A stretch of 64,000 bases of DNA, taken from assembly GCA_041394905.1 (NCBI GenBank), contig JAWKHJ010000016.1:74608-138607 (forward strand), written 5' to 3'. Shown in pieces: positions 19,344 through 30,083 of the stretch. The translations under genes and the position numbers were made by a program. The DNA is from RI-231 sp041394905 (GTDB lineage Bacteria > Acidobacteriota > Terriglobia > Bryobacterales > UBA6623). The notes under the pieces were generated by a model. That model did no database searches. It had not been told where the DNA came from and saw only the letters and a program-made list of their open reading frames with translations. The first letter of the stretch is position 1. Every line of letters begins with the position of its first letter.

Positions 19344-20718
19344 TCAACTCGACTCGAAACGCTTAGCGGCGGCGGTGAGCTCGCGGAGGACGGAAGTTAG
19401 CCGGGTCGTCGATGACGTTGTGGTGCTCGCCGGGGTCCTCCTCCAGGTTGTAGAGCCGGAGCGGTCCCAGCTCAGGTAGTTCAGCTTCCACTTGTCCGTG
19501 CGCACCATCACGATGGGCGGCCGCCGACGTAGCGCGGTCGTCGCCAGTGAAGACGTTGTGGCAGAAGTCGTACCGGAACAAGCAATCTCGCGCGCGGCGT
19601 AGTTTTGCCCGCGATCGAGCGATGCGAAACTGCGGCCGGAGACTTCCTTTGGCGGCTCAGCCGCACAGCCCGGCCAAGGTTGGGAATAGATCCACCTGCT
19701 CGACGAGCTGTTCGGGTGCACTTGCCGGACTCGATGCGGTCGGGCATGCGCACCAGCAGCGGCACGCTCACGCTCTCCTCGAACATACAGTTGGTCCACA
19801 TGCGGTGGGCTCCGGCCATTTCGCCGGTCGGAGGTGTAGACGACGACGGTGTTGGTGATAGCCCCTGCTCGCGCAGGGCGTCGGTGTCGGCCGACGTTCG
19901 AATCCATCTGGGAGACGTTGCCGTAATAGCCGCGAATGCTTTGACGCAGCTCGTCGTCGGTTTGCTGGTACCAGCCACGTCTGCGGGCTCGGATGAGGTG
20001 GCCCTCGAAGCCTTCCCCTGCTCGTGCGGACCGCGCTCGGGCAGCTCGATGGCGGCGTTCTCGTACAGGTCCCAGTAGCGGCGCGCACGGGCGTGAGCGG
20101 CGTGGGGCATGAAGAAGGACGACCAGAGGCAGAAAGGGCGGTCACGGTTCGCCCGCAGATAGGCGATGGACTCGTCGGCGTAGAAGGTGTCCGGGAAGAA
20201 CCGCTCGTCGAGATTGGAAGGGTTACTCGGTCGCGCCGCCGGCGCCGCCTTGTCCTTGCGGAAGAGCTTGCGTTCGGCGTCGGTCAGCCGGGCGGCGTGG
20301 TCGTCTTCGCTGAGCCGGTGCTGGAAACCGTGGCGACGGCTCTCGTCAACGAATGCATCTTGCCGATGGCGGCGGTCTGGTAGCCGCGCTCGGCGAAGTA
20401 GTGCGCCACCGTGGGGACGTCGGCGGACAGGGCGTCGCGCAAGATTCGGGCGCCAAAGGATGGGGTAGAGCCCAGTGATGATGGACCCGCGCGAGGGGAC
20501 GCAGACGGGCGACTGGCAGTAAGCCCCGGTGAAGCGGGACTGCGTCCGTCGTAATCTCTCGTCGATGTGGGGCGTCTGGACGACGGGATGGCCATAGCAC
20601 CGGAGGCGGCGGTCTGGTGCTGGTCCGAGCAGAGGAACAGCAGGTTGGCGCGCTGGGTTGAGGGGAAGGCGAAGAATGGGCCGACGGAGGCCGAAGCGAA
20701 AGCGCGGCGAGTGAGCAC
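19344..20718 (-). CDS. Sulfatase, Tat-type signal (frameshifted)
   Basis: The likely start is GTG 20718, giving LTRRAFASASVGPFFAF, a twin-Arg-like leader, then ANLLFLCSDQHQ (metal-binding N-terminal motif). The formylglycine site is canonical: CVPSRGSIITG, read near 20500. Other pieces in order are VAHYFAERGYQTAAIGKMH, FCLWSSFFMPH, and a C-terminal LYNLEEDPGEHHNVIDDPA, the standard sulfatase ending, with the stop at 19344. At least six indels break the gene. It belongs to the alkaline phosphatase superfamily sulfatases (S1) that remove sulfate from glycans in the periplasm or outside. The gene end is convergent with the collar-repeat gene. Confidence 0.7.
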
Positions 20719-20843
20719 ATGCTGGTTATTGTAGCGGTCCGTCTCAACCCAGACGCGGAGGCGTCTCACAGAGACAGACCTGAAGGACCTTACACTCTTA
20801 TTTTCAGCGACTTAGGAATGGAAGCGAGCCTGCTTCACACGGC

Positions 20844-21311
20844 ATGAAGCGCCACCTGTTGTTCGCCATCAGTGACCGCCCTTCCCTGCTCGAGCGCCTG
20901 CGCACGGCATTCGAGCCTGAAACGAGGGTGCTGGCGCTGGCTCCGCACGCCGACTCCGTTCTTGCGGCGGCATCCATCCTGCAGCCTTCCGTCCTGGTCG
21001 TGGATCTGATGAACGGCGCGTGCTCCGTGACGACGACGCGCTTGCTCGAAGAGATGGGTGCTGCCTGTAGTCGCGCTACATGGGTCGCGAAAGCCACCTG
21101 ACGTGAAGCCTCGCCCCTGGTTGGAAGGCGTGGCTGGAGCGCGACACGTTGCGCCTAAAGCTTGGCCCGGAAAATGGCGCGCGGCCTGGAAGAGGCGTTC
21201 CAAGGCCGCGTGCGTGCAATCAGTCTCGATTCAAAGCCGGACCAGGGCTGGCTGGATAAGCCGATCCCCGAGATTGTTTATTCGCCGACTTTCAGTTGCC
21301 GAGACAAGTAG
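20844..21311 (+). CDS. Receiver-like regulatory protein (frameshifted)
   Basis: Begins MKRHLLFAISDRPSLLERL and continues to QPSVLVVDLMNGAC, spaced like the N-terminal acidic site and the beta-3 Asp of a response-regulator receiver (SVLVVDL with D as possible phosphoacceptor). After an indel near 21060 comes VLPVVALHGSRKP, which fits receiver beta-4 with a following switch-type residue. A final frame reads EAFQGRVRAISLDSKPDQGW and ends at TAG 21309-21311. There is no output domain in ~155 residues. The start is at the first ATG after a divergent gap from the sulfatase. It overlaps the convergent bacterioferritin by 20 nt. The receiver assignment is tentative. Confidence 0.4.
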
Positions 21312-21757
21312 CGCTTCCCAGGCCCATGTCGTCGATGGCTTGGAGCTGCGCTTCGAGCCAGTCGATGTGCTCTTCTTCGTCGACCAAGATGCGGGCGAAC
21401 AGCTCGCGAGAGCCGTTGTCAGCGGGTCGCGACAGCGTCCTCGATCGCGGAATTGAGCTGGCCGACGGCCTCGACTTCGAGCTCTAAGTCGTTCTCGAGC
21501 TGGGTCTTCTCACGTCCGTGCCGACCTTCATCGGGTTGAGGCTGCCCATGTCCGGCACGCCGTCGAGGTACAGGATGCGCTCGATGAGCTCTTCGGCGTG
21601 CTTCATCTCCCCGATGGACTGCTTCTTGACGAAATCGCCAAGCTTTCCATAGCCCCAGTTCTCTTGCATCTCGGCGTGGACGAAGTACTGTGGATGGCGG
21701 TGAACTCCGCGCGAAGGGTCTCATTGAGACGTTGATGATTTTCGGGTTGCCTTTCAT
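21292..21757 (-). CDS. bfr: Bacterioferritin (frameshifted)
   Basis: Reading from ATG 21757 through three indels gives the full family pattern: MKGNPKIINV, LNETLRAEFTAIH, MQENWGYGKLGDFVKKQSIG, EMKHAEELIERILYLDG, LENDLELEVEAVGQLNSAI and the C-terminal VDEEEHIDWLEAQL. These hold the ferroxidase Glu and His ligands (E..H in EMKHAEE and EEEH). It ends at QAIDDMGLG and TGA 21292. Bacterioferritin stores iron as a 24-mer cage and protects against peroxide. A conserved housekeeping gene broken at three points, one in the stretch of DNA with many other breaks, argues for sequence errors. Length after repair is about 155 residues, normal for Bfr. Confidence 0.85.
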
Positions 21758-21828
21758 GGAAATCGCGTCCAGCGGCCATTGTACCGAACCACGGCAGCCG
21801 CGCCGACTGTGCTAAGTTTCTGTCTGCA

Positions 21829-23565
21829 ATGAGAGCGTTCACATTCCCTCGCCGTACTGGCTGCGGTCCTCGTTGGCTGCGCCGGCAATCCGCCCGCGGA
21901 GACCGCAGGACTCGCGTCCAACATCATTCTGGTCATCACCGACGACCAGGGGCTAGCGGAGACATCGGAGCGCACGCACGATGATCCATACGCCGAACAT
22001 GGACAAGTTGCACGACGAGAGCGTGCGGATGACAAACTTCCACGTGGACCCGACGTGCGCACCGACGCGCTCGGCGGCATGACGGGCAAGTACTCGAGCC
22101 GGACAGGCGTTTGGCACACCATCATGGGCCGCCTGATCGTGGCCGCGGAAGAGACGATGCTGCCGAAGCCTTTGGCGGACCAGGGCTATGCAACAGCGAT
22201 GTTCGGCAAGTGGCACCCTGGGCGACAACCATCCTTTCCTGCCCGAGGACAAGCGCTTCCAGCGGGTGTACGCCTGGCGGCGGGGCGTGCAGCAGACGCC
22301 GGACTACTGGGGCAACGACTACTTCGACGACACCTGCTGGGCCGACGGCGTGCCGACCAAGTACGAGGGCTATTGCACCGATGTTCGGTTCGACGAAGCC
22401 TTGAAGTTCATCGAGAAAAACAAAGACAAACCGTTTTTTACGTATCTGGCGACCAATGCACCGCATGGACCGTACTTGGTCGACGAGAAGTACTCGAAAC
22501 CCTACAAAGACAAGGGCGTGGCGTCGCCGATGGCCGAGTTCACGGCATGATCGAAAACGCGCGGATGAAAACCTCGGACGGCTGGACGCGAAGCTGACCG
22601 AGCTTGGCTTGCGCGACAACACGGTGCTGATCTTCATGACGGATAACGGGACTGCGGCGGGCGTGGCGAACGAGCGGCGGCCGCTGCCGGACGGCGGTGG
22701 CAGGGCTTCAACGCGGACATGCGCGGGCAGAAAGGATCTGAGTACGAGGGCGGACACCGGGTGCCGTTCTTCGTGCGCTGGCCGGCGGGCGTACCTGGCG
22801 AGCCGCGCGACATCGAGACGCTGGCTGCGCATATCGACATTCTGCCGACGCTGGAGATTGCCGACGTGAACCCGCCTGCGTCGCTGGACCTAGACGGCAA
22901 GAGCCTGCTACTCCTGCTGCGTGGTGAGGGCGATTGGCCGGAGCGGACGTTGGCGTGCATTCGCAGCGTATCGACTTCCCCGAGCGCTGGCGCAAGTCGG
23001 CGATGATGACGCAGCAGTGGCTACTTCGATCACGGCGAGGAGCTCTACGACGTGCAGGCAGACCCGAGCCAGGAACGCGACGTCGCAGGGGACCATCCAG
23101 AAGTGAAGGACGCACTGCGGCAGGCCTACGACGCTTGGTGGAACCACATCGACGAGCGCTTCGAGGAGTACGTCGCGATTCCGATCGGTCAGGGACCGGA
23201 ACAGACGCGCTTCACCGCGCATGATTGGCATCCGGAAGACGGCAAGGACGGGTCGGTGCCGTGAATCAGCCGGCGATCATGCGGAACCCGGTGACGAACG
23301 GTCATTGGGTGATCGAGGTGCCGGCGGGCAAATACGGCGCTGGAGCTTTAACAGTGGGACAAGCCGGCGGAGAAGACGCTGGATGCGGTCTCGGCGCGCG
23401 CACAGATCGGCGACGTGAAGGCGGAGGCTAACGTTCCGGCTGGGGCAACGTCGGTGAAGTTGCAGATGGAGCTGCCGGCCGTGGCGAGACGAACATGCAG
23501 ACTTGGCTGCATGCGAAGGACGGGACCGAGCGCGGGGCGTTTTTCGTGTACGCGAAGAAGCTTAG
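21829..23565 (+). CDS. Sulfatase lipoprotein with C-terminal beta domain (frameshifted)
   Basis: Starts at ATG 21829; after an indel at ~21845 the leader reads LAVLAAVLVGC, a lipobox, so it is a lipoprotein. The core follows: NIILVITDDQG, TNFHVDPTCAPTRSALMTG (canonical C-x-P-x-R site), GMFGKWHLGD-type motif at ~22200, YLATNAPHGPY, LIFMTDNGTAAG, GHRVPFFVRWPAG, and ELYDVQADPSQERDVAG. A C-terminal extension of ~100 residues (NQPAIMRNPVTNGHW, AEANVPAGATSVKLQMELP) ends at VYAKKL near 23565. About eight indels are present. It probably desulfates glycans at the outer surface. The extension resembles a beta-sandwich seen in planctomycete/acidobacterial sulfatases. Confidence 0.75.
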
Positions 23566-23583
23566 CGGCCGAATGGAGGCTAT

Positions 23584-24246
23584 ATGCGACTAGGCTCGAG
23601 TGCGGCTGGCGTTTTGATGGTGCTGGCGTCGCTTTCCCGGTGTCGGCGCAGCGGTATGGGGGCTCGCCGGGCGAGCCGCTGACGCTGACGCTCGAGACGG
23701 CTCGATGCTCGGGGCGTCGTGCAGCGCACCACCGTGGCGATCCGCGCCGACGGCTCGCGGGCGGAGACTACAGGCTCGTCCAACCTGGAGCCGAGCCGCA
23801 CCCGGATTTGGCGTCGCGGCACGTTTGGGACCGCTCGACCGGGCAGAGCGTGGGCGTGTATCCGGCGCAGCGGACGAAGATCACTCTGGGGCTCGACGAG
23901 ATGGGACGGGGCCTACGCCAACGCCTCGGGAGACGCGGATGGGCCGATGCGAGTGGTCGAGACGTCGAACGAAACAATCCTGAGCTACGCCGTCGTGAAG
24001 GTCAGGCGACGCGCCCGATGCCATGCGGATCGAAGAGTGGCGAGCGCCGGAGCTTGGCTGCTTGGCGCTACGGCGGCGTACGACGCTGACGTTCCGGCGC
24101 GACTCCGGAAGCACTGAAGAGGCCGTGGCGATCGACCTCGGGCAGCCCGACGCGGCGCTGTTTGCGGTTCCCGCCGACTACACGGAGCAGGCTCAGAGTT
24201 TCGGGCGGAGCGCGCGACGGTGTTTGGCTGGTGGCGCGGCCAGTAG
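23584..24246 (+). CDS. Secreted hypothetical protein (frameshifted)
   Basis: The start at ATG 23584 is supported by GGAGG four bases upstream (23575-23579) and a signal peptide (MRLGSSAAGVLMVLASLS, then VSAQ after an indel at ~23635). The mature part in successive frames reads PGEPLTLTLETA, VVQRTTVAIRADGSRAETTG, VWDRSTGQSVGVYPAQRTK, RVVETSNETILSYAVVKVR and EEAVAIDLGQPDAALFAVP. It is beta-rich and acidic, about 220 residues. I recall proteins with a similar RTTV.IRADGSR pattern in Acidobacteria but no known function. Two candidate stops exist: TAG 24244-24246 in one frame and 24277 in the frame carrying FAVPADY. It follows the sulfatase by 18 nt and may be in its operon. Confidence 0.45.
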
Positions 24247-24318
24247 CCCCAACAACCTCCCGTGGGCGTCAGGGTGACTGTGCGTGGTATCGTTTGGGCC
24301 GCAAGGAGCGCAACTGCA

Positions 24319-24701
24319 ATGTCGAACGTGGAAATGATGAAAGGTCTCTACCAGTCCTTCGCGGCTGGAGACGTGGCAGCCGTTCTGGGGCCATGACGCC
24401 CGATATCGAGTGGCGGGAGGCCGAAAGCAATCCCTACCAGATGAGCGGAGAGCCCTGGATCGGCCCGGATGCAATCGTGACGAACCTGTTCGTCAGGCTG
24501 GTGGAAGAGTGGGACCCATTCGTGGTCACTCCCAAGACCTTCCACGATGCTGGGGACACGGTGATCGTCGAAGGCCGCTATACGGGAGTGTACAAAGCTA
24601 CCGGGCGAACGCAAGACGCGCAGTTCTGCCACATCTGGGGCATCGAGGGCGGCAAGGTCAAGAGCTTCCAGCAGTACACCGACTGCGGAGATGCAACGTG
24701 A
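24319..24701 (+). CDS. NTF2/SnoaL-like protein (single-base frameshift)
   Basis: ATG 24319 begins MSNVEMMKGLYQSFAAGDVAAVLG. The frame then breaks in a G-run (GTTCTGGGGCC, ~24388); adding one G restores AMTPDIEWREAESNPY and the frame continues to TGA 24699-24701, for 127 residues. The layout (N-terminal helix ALYQSFAAGD, D.EWRE, YTGVYKATGR, FCHIWGIEGGKVKSF) is typical of the SnoaL/ketosteroid-isomerase-like family. Members are cone-shaped small-molecule binding or isomerase domains; no substrate can be given. This is the cleanest example here of a single homopolymer deletion breaking an otherwise normal gene. Confidence 0.75.
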
Positions 24702-24726
24702 TGGTGCGAGCGCGGACTAACCTGCA

Positions 24727-27700
24727 CTACTGCACAGCGACAGTGACCGTTGGGTTGGCGATCTCGTTGATCGTCAGCTCGAGGGGCACGTCTGTGCCGG
24801 AGGGAGTCCCTGGTTGCACCACAGCGTTGACTTGGTAAAGCCCGGCAAACCCGGGCTGCGCCAAGCCGGCGAAAAGACGTTGGCCTCCACGCCGCCGATG
24901 GTGACGGAGACGTCGTTGAGCGTGCGCGCCAGAGGGTCCCCATGCTGCATCGGCGGCGTCGATTTGCCGGTCAACAAGACCGAGGCCGGCGCAATAGATG
25001 ACCGCCGCATCTCCGACGCTCAGGCGGCTGTTGCTGGGTCCAACGAGGAACTGGGAGCGACCTGATGGACGCCACCGACGACGTACTTCCGCCGCCGCTG
25101 GAAAAGCTTTGCGAAGACGGCGGGCTGGGCCTGCGATACCGCAATAACCCTCCGGCGTGGACAGCGAGCGTCGTTCTTGACGACGATTTGCTGAGCGGAA
25201 TCGGCCGTGAGTCCGAATGGCAGTACGCCGTTGATCTGATTCGGCGAGACGAAGGTCAGCGGCACGGGCTGGCCGGTGCGGTCACGAATTGACTTGGCCA
25301 GTTGGTTGGGAAGAGGGGTAGAGCGGTCGCTTCCGCCGTTGCGGGCGCGAGGTTGCCGCCGAAGATCGAGACGAAACCACTGGGGGGTGGTACCGGGCTG
25401 TGTGCTCGCTGCGCTGACCGCGCCCCCGGGGGCTGATGACTGGAACGCCGGCAAATGTTTCGCGAGCCGCCGATCTGCGTTCGGCCGCCCGTGGTGTTCA
25501 ACTGGTTCGCCTGGATCAGATTCAGCGCCGTCCTGGTCTTCCTCTTGCGTTTGCTGCCGGATCACCTCCCGCCTCTCCCTTCAACGGCACGGTTGGCGTT
25601 CCTGGTGCGGACCGGCGTCCAGACATCGCTGTAGCCTCCGCGGCTGTTGCGCGTCAGCAAAATGGGATCGTCGCCGTTGGAGAACTTACCGATACAGTGG
25701 CCGCAGGATGGTTGCCAGCAGTCGTCGAGCACGAAGGCTTCGATGGCGACCGGCAAACCTTGCTCGATGGCGAAGTTGTCACCAGGTGAGACGGTGACGA
25801 CGTACAGCGTGGTCGGGGTGCACGAGCTTTGCTGGTGGCGCTCGTTCCCTCCTCGGTCAGGAAGGAAGGACCAATGTTCCGGCGCGCCCTGGGCAACGAC
25901 CAAGAGGACCTGACCCGGGCCGTAGGCCCGCCATTGTCAAAGGTGAAGCTCGACGAAACCGCGGTACGCCCCGACGGAGAGCGACGCCGCGCTGACCTGG
26001 ATGTTGACCGGAACCTGTTCGCCCGGGTTGATCTGCTGCGCGGGAGACGAGGCGTTGAAGAACGCCGTACCGCTTGGGAAGCTGGTGGCGACCGTCAGCG
26101 TCTGCGGGCTCGCAGTGGGGTTTGCCACCTGAATGCCTCGAGTCAACCGGTTGATCAACGTGCCCGAGGACGGCGGCGAGGAGAAGGCGAGACCGAACTC
26201 AGACGGAACGGGACCGAGCAACGTGCCGGCCGGGTCTACGCGCAGAGCGATCGTGGCGACCTGCGGCGAGTTCGCCGCGTCAACCGCGCTGACCGAAACT
26301 TGGCCGAAATAGCGTCCGGGAGCCAGCTGCGAACCCGAGACTACGACGTTGGACAGGGACTGCGGCCCGGTCGTACCGGACGACGGCGTGGCGACCAGCC
26401 AAGATCCAGCGGAGGTCGTGGTCGCGGCGGCCCGCCAAGCCAAGGAACGGCCCTGGGATTCGCGAATGAAGGTGAAGCCGGCCGGCGGATTGGACCCTTG
26501 CTCCATGCGGTAGGAGAAACCGGTGCGGGAAAGCTCGAGCAGACCGTTCTCGCCGGTGACGGTCATGGTGACGGGAATCGGGGTCATTCCCCCCGCGGCG
26601 GGCGCGTTCACCGCCACGGATCCCTTGTAGGTCCCAGGCGGAAGGCCGAGCGGGTCCATGGTGACGTAGAGCGTCGAAGGCGACGCGCCGGAGGCTGTGC
26701 CCGTATTGGGCGACACGCTCAACCAGGAGCCGCCATTGGCCGTGGAGGCCTGAGCGTCGAAGACGATCGACCCCGAACCGGAGTTCGAGACGGCGACCGG
26801 GAAAACACCCGGCGCAGCGCCCTGGCGGAAGGAGCCCTGCAAACCGGACGGAGCAAGCGTTAATGCGTCAGGCTCGGCGGGCAACACGGTGAACGAAACC
26901 GCGACTTGCGCTTGGCCGAGAGAGCTGGTCGCCGCCGCCGATTGTGCATCGATGAAGCCGTTGTATTGACCTGCGGGCAGGCCTGCCGGATTAGCTCGCA
27001 CTTCCAAGACCTTTGGCAAAGACCCCTGCACGGGCGTGACGGTCAGCCAGTTCCCTCCCCTGGTGGTGCGGGTCAACGCGGAGTAGGAATCACCGAGCAA
27101 GTTGGACTGCAGACGAACCGAGCCGGTCGCCGGCGGGCCGTCGGAGATCGCTCGTAAAGAGACGTTCGGCGGGGCGGCGCTGAAGTTGAGCGGCGTCGAG
27201 ACCACGAACGTGACTTCGGTCTGGAAAACTGCGCCCGTTCCAATCTCAGCCTTCTCGATGACAGACACGTAGGTCCCGGCCATGGTCGCGGTCCCACTCA
27301 CTACACCGGTGTTTGCATTCAAAGTGAGCCCAGGCGGAAGCTCCCCAGAGAACACCGAGTACGTGAAGGGCGGAATGCCGCCGTCGAGCGGCAGCGCTTT
27401 GGCGAAAGCCTCCCCCACATCCAGGGTGTAGGACAGGGTAGGCCGGGCCAAAATGTCGAAGGTGAAATCGACCCTGAACTGGAGCTCGGGGGACATCACG
27501 TCCCGGCACTGCCAGCGCATGGTCGTCCGCCGCGCCGGCCCCTGCGGCAGGCCGTAGATCGTACCGTTGTCGGGGTCCACCATCACGCCCTCGGGAACAT
27601 TGCCGAGGCCTGAGTAGAGGTACTGGTTCTCGAAATTCGGACATACCGCAAACAGCTCAAACGATCGGCCCGCGATGAGGGTCTTCGACTCGGCGAACGG

Positions 27701-28048
27701 CGGCAAAACCTGCAAAGTATAGGACCGTGTGACGGTCTGTATTCCATCCGTGGCGCGCACGGTAAAGCTGAAGTTCCCCTGCTGCGTCGGAGCGCCCTCG
27801 AAATAACCGTAGGAGGTGAGGGTCAACCCGCTTGGCAGCGAGCCGGAGACAACCGAAAACGTGAAGTTGCCGGAGGAGCCCATGACGCTCAGGTAGACGT
27901 AGGTCGGCTCCGCGATCGTCGGCAAAGGGGTCTGGATCGCAGCGTAGTAAGAGCCCTGATTGCCGGGTGGCAGCGAAGGCGGGTCGATCGAGAGCTGCGC
28001 GAACGAGATAGCGGACAGGGAGAACAGGAGGAGGATAAGGCGGGCCAT
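24727..28048 (-). CDS. Giant secreted Ig-like/BACON-like protein with C-terminal TIGR03437 domain (3' part frameshifted)
   Basis: Starts at ATG 28048 with a signal peptide (MARLILLLFSLSAISFAQ). 703 residues are intact to 25937. Two or three putative-Ig domains (SGSLPSGLTL, SGELPPGLTLNANTG) are followed by repeated BACON-like units (GGNWLTVTPVQG, GGSWLSVSPNTG, AGSWLVATPSSG). After an indel near 25940 the protein continues in other frames: EAFVLDDCWQPSC, KFSNGDDPILL, then TIGR03437 pieces FVSIFGGNLAP, PLTFVSPNQINGVLPFG, VSVTIGGVEANVF and LYQVNAVVQPG, ending VTVAVQ and TAG 24727. Total ~1100 residues. This domain order is familiar from Solibacter giant secreted proteins of unknown function. At least five indels lie in the last 1.2 kb. 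Confidence 0.65.
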
Positions 28049-28082
28049 AGAACGGAATTCCGCCTACAACTCTAGCACCGAA

Positions 28083-28111
28083 GCGTCTGTTTTCCACCGA
28101 AAAACAGACGC
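28083..28111. terminator. 11-bp hairpin between Gfo/Idh gene and giant secreted gene
   Basis: GCGTCTGTTTT (28083-28093), loop CCACCGA, AAAACAGACGC (28101-28111) is a perfect 11-bp inverted repeat. It lies in the 118-nt gap downstream of the 28167-29312 gene and upstream of the 28048 start, so it may terminate the former or regulate the latter. No T-tail follows on either strand. Confidence 0.5.
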
Positions 28112-28166
28112 CGGTACTAGGCCGCACGAAGCAATCGCACACGCGCCGGTAAGGCCTTCAAGCGGA

Positions 28167-29312
28167 CTACATGTTGAGGGCTTCGTCCCAGGTGATCTCG
28201 CGCTGCTCGCGGTAGGCGATGCGTCCCATGATGGCGGTCAGAGTGGATTCGCAGGCCTCCGGAATCGAGTTCTCCGTGGGGATCTCGCCTCGGGCGCTGA
28301 GCACGAATGTGTCAATGACGTCCTTCGTAATGTCGCCGTCGGCCTTGACTTCGAACGGCTTGTCGCCGTTCGGGTAGACGGTATAGCCCTGCCGCGAAGT
28401 CGCGACGGCGCCGTTCTCGCACAGAAAGTACTCGCCAACGTCCCGGTACCCTCCGCGCGGCATGAACTGGTTGCCGGCATGGGTGTAGACCCGACCGTCG
28501 GGCAGCTTGTACGTGACCGAGAAGCTGTCGACGACGTCGCCAATGTCGGTGCGGAAGACGCGGTCGCCGTAGCCCATGGCCGCGACGGGGTGGACGCCGG
28601 TGAACCAGCGCACGACGTCGATGTTGTGGCAATTCTGCTCGACGATGATGTCGCCGGAGCGCTCGGTATAGAAGAGCCAGTTGCGGATCTTCTCTTCGTC
28701 GGCGTCGTGGCCTGCGCGGCGCGGGACGTCGGAACCGATCCAGGCCGACCGCACCATGCCGATGCGGCCAAACTCACCGTCCGAGACGCGCTTGAAGGCC
28801 TCGATGTAGTGCTTGCCGTAGCGCTGCTGGAAATCGACCACGACGGTCTGGCCCGGCTTGAGGTTCTTCGCGGCGGCAAGAACCCGGCGCACGCCGGCAG
28901 GGTCTACGGCAACGGGCTTCTCCATCAGAATGTGCTTGCCGGAGGCGACGGCCAGTTCGAAGTGCTCAGGATGCAGATAGGGCGGCGTGGCGATGTAGAC
29001 GGCGTCGATCTCCGCGTCAAGCAGCGCCTTGGCGCTCTTGTACACCTTGGCGTCCGCGGCGGGGATTGTCTTCTTCGCCGCGGCGATCTGGTCGTCGTAG
29101 ATGTCGCCGAGCGCAGCCATGTGCGCATTCGGGTTCTGGACGAAGTATTGGCTGACGCGCGAGCCACGGCGTCCCGTGCCGAGCAGGCCGACGTTGAGCG
29201 CAGAGTTGGCCGGCGTGCCGCGCACCGACTGCGGCTTGATGATTGTGCACCCGGCGGCGGCGATGCCGGCGGCCTTGATGAGATTGCGGCGGGTCGTCGA
29301 GTCAGCTTGCAT
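28167..29312 (-). CDS. Gfo/Idh/MocA-family oxidoreductase, Tat signal
   Basis: 381 residues, intact. A Tat-type N-terminus (TTRRNLIKAAGIAAAGC) precedes the Rossmann fold NVGLLGTGRRGSRVS and the family motif MEKPVAVDPAG near residue 130. The C-terminal domain includes EQNCHNIDVVRWF, with the His of the usual catalytic region, and SFSVTYKLPDGRVYTHAG. Such secreted Gfo/Idh/MocA proteins are common in Acidobacteria and Planctomycetes and act on sugars or sugar acids; cofactor handling outside the cytoplasm resembles glucose-fructose oxidoreductase. It is transcribed alone, with the next gene upstream at 29880. Confidence 0.8.
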   Translation of the reverse strand: MQADSTTRRNLIKAAGIAAAGCTIIKPQSVRGTPANSALNVGLLGTGRRGSRVSQYFVQNPNAHMAALGDIYDDQIAAAKKTIPAADAKVYKSAKALLDAEIDAVYIATPPYLHPEHFELAVASGKHILMEKPVAVDPAGVRRVLAAAKNLKPGQTVVVDFQQRYGKHYIEAFKRVSDGEFGRIGMVRSAWIGSDVPRRAGHDADEEKIRNWLFYTERSGDIIVEQNCHNIDVVRWFTGVHPVAAMGYGDRVFRTDIGDVVDSFSVTYKLPDGRVYTHAGNQFMPRGGYRDVGEYFLCENGAVATSRQGYTVYPNGDKPFEVKADGDITKDVIDTFVLSARGEIPTENSIPEACESTLTAIMGRIAYREQREITWDEALNM

Positions 29313-29373
29313 ACCTCTTGCCGGCCCTCGAAACAGGCCAGCTCCGAGATTCTAGCAGGGCCCCCAAGGCCCT

Positions 29374-29880
29374 CTACTTCTCCGTGATCATGGGCCGCGA
29401 CGGATCGAGCACGAAGAATTCGTTCTCGAGCAGTAGCATGCCGTTCCATTCAACTCTGGCTATCCAGCGCCCCGGCTCATCGGCCGGAACGTCCCCGCTG
29501 ATTGCGATTCGCGCACTCAGGCAGCGCTCCCCGTCCGTCAACAGCGGGTCCCAGCGGTCAGCCCGGTGGACAACACCGCTAGGACGGATCCAACTCACTA
29601 CGGGCCGGTCTCCTTTGCGCACTCCATCCACGCGCAGCCACAAGTAGGCGTAGGGGTCGCCTGTAAAGAACTGTTCCGCACGCGGACGTTCGCAGCCTTT
29701 CGGCTCGGTCCGGCTCATTGCGTAATCGGCAAGGAATACATGCGGGATTAGCACCGGGGCTTGCGCCGCTCCGGGCGGGTTATTTCGCGCATGCGCAGGT
29801 ATCAGCATCATCAACGCGAGCACGGCCAAGAGGATCCACAGCCAATGCCACGGGAAATGCCACGTTCGCATGGTCTGCAT
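29374..29880 (-). CDS. Membrane-anchored/secreted hypothetical protein
   Basis: 168 residues. An N-terminal hydrophobic segment (WHWLWILLAVLALMMLIPA) ends near an A-x-A site, so it is a signal peptide or anchor. The mature part is rich in Trp and Pro and beta-like (PYAYLWLRVDGVRKGDRPVV, GRWIARVEWNGMLLLENEFFVL), with two Cys (KGCERP, GERCLS). I do not recognise a family. It is on the same strand as, and 61 nt upstream of, the Tat-Gfo/Idh gene, so a shared transcript is possible. Confidence 0.6.
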   Translation of the reverse strand: MQTMRTWHFPWHWLWILLAVLALMMLIPAHARNNPPGAAQAPVLIPHVFLADYAMSRTEPKGCERPRAEQFFTGDPYAYLWLRVDGVRKGDRPVVSWIRPSGVVHRADRWDPLLTDGERCLSARIAISGDVPADEPGRWIARVEWNGMLLLENEFFVLDPSRPMITEK

Positions 29881-30083
29881 CGTCTTACCCTCCAGACATT
29901 CGAAGAAGCAAACGGGCGCCAGAACCGTAGGGCGTCCCCGCCGCGAGGTGGCGCTGGAGTTGAACCGCAGCCGAGTTCAGAGCCGAAGGGTAAAGACCCG
30001 TATGCCCACCACATTTCGTGACCCGCTCTGTGGGTCCTATCGCTTCGAGGCGGCGCCACACGGACCCCGCTAGAATAACCACG

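Noticed and set aside
29940..30000. Minus-strand GGTTCAACTCC resembling a tRNA T-arm
   Set aside because: The flanking bases do not pair as a T-stem and no anticodon, D-arm or acceptor stem fits.
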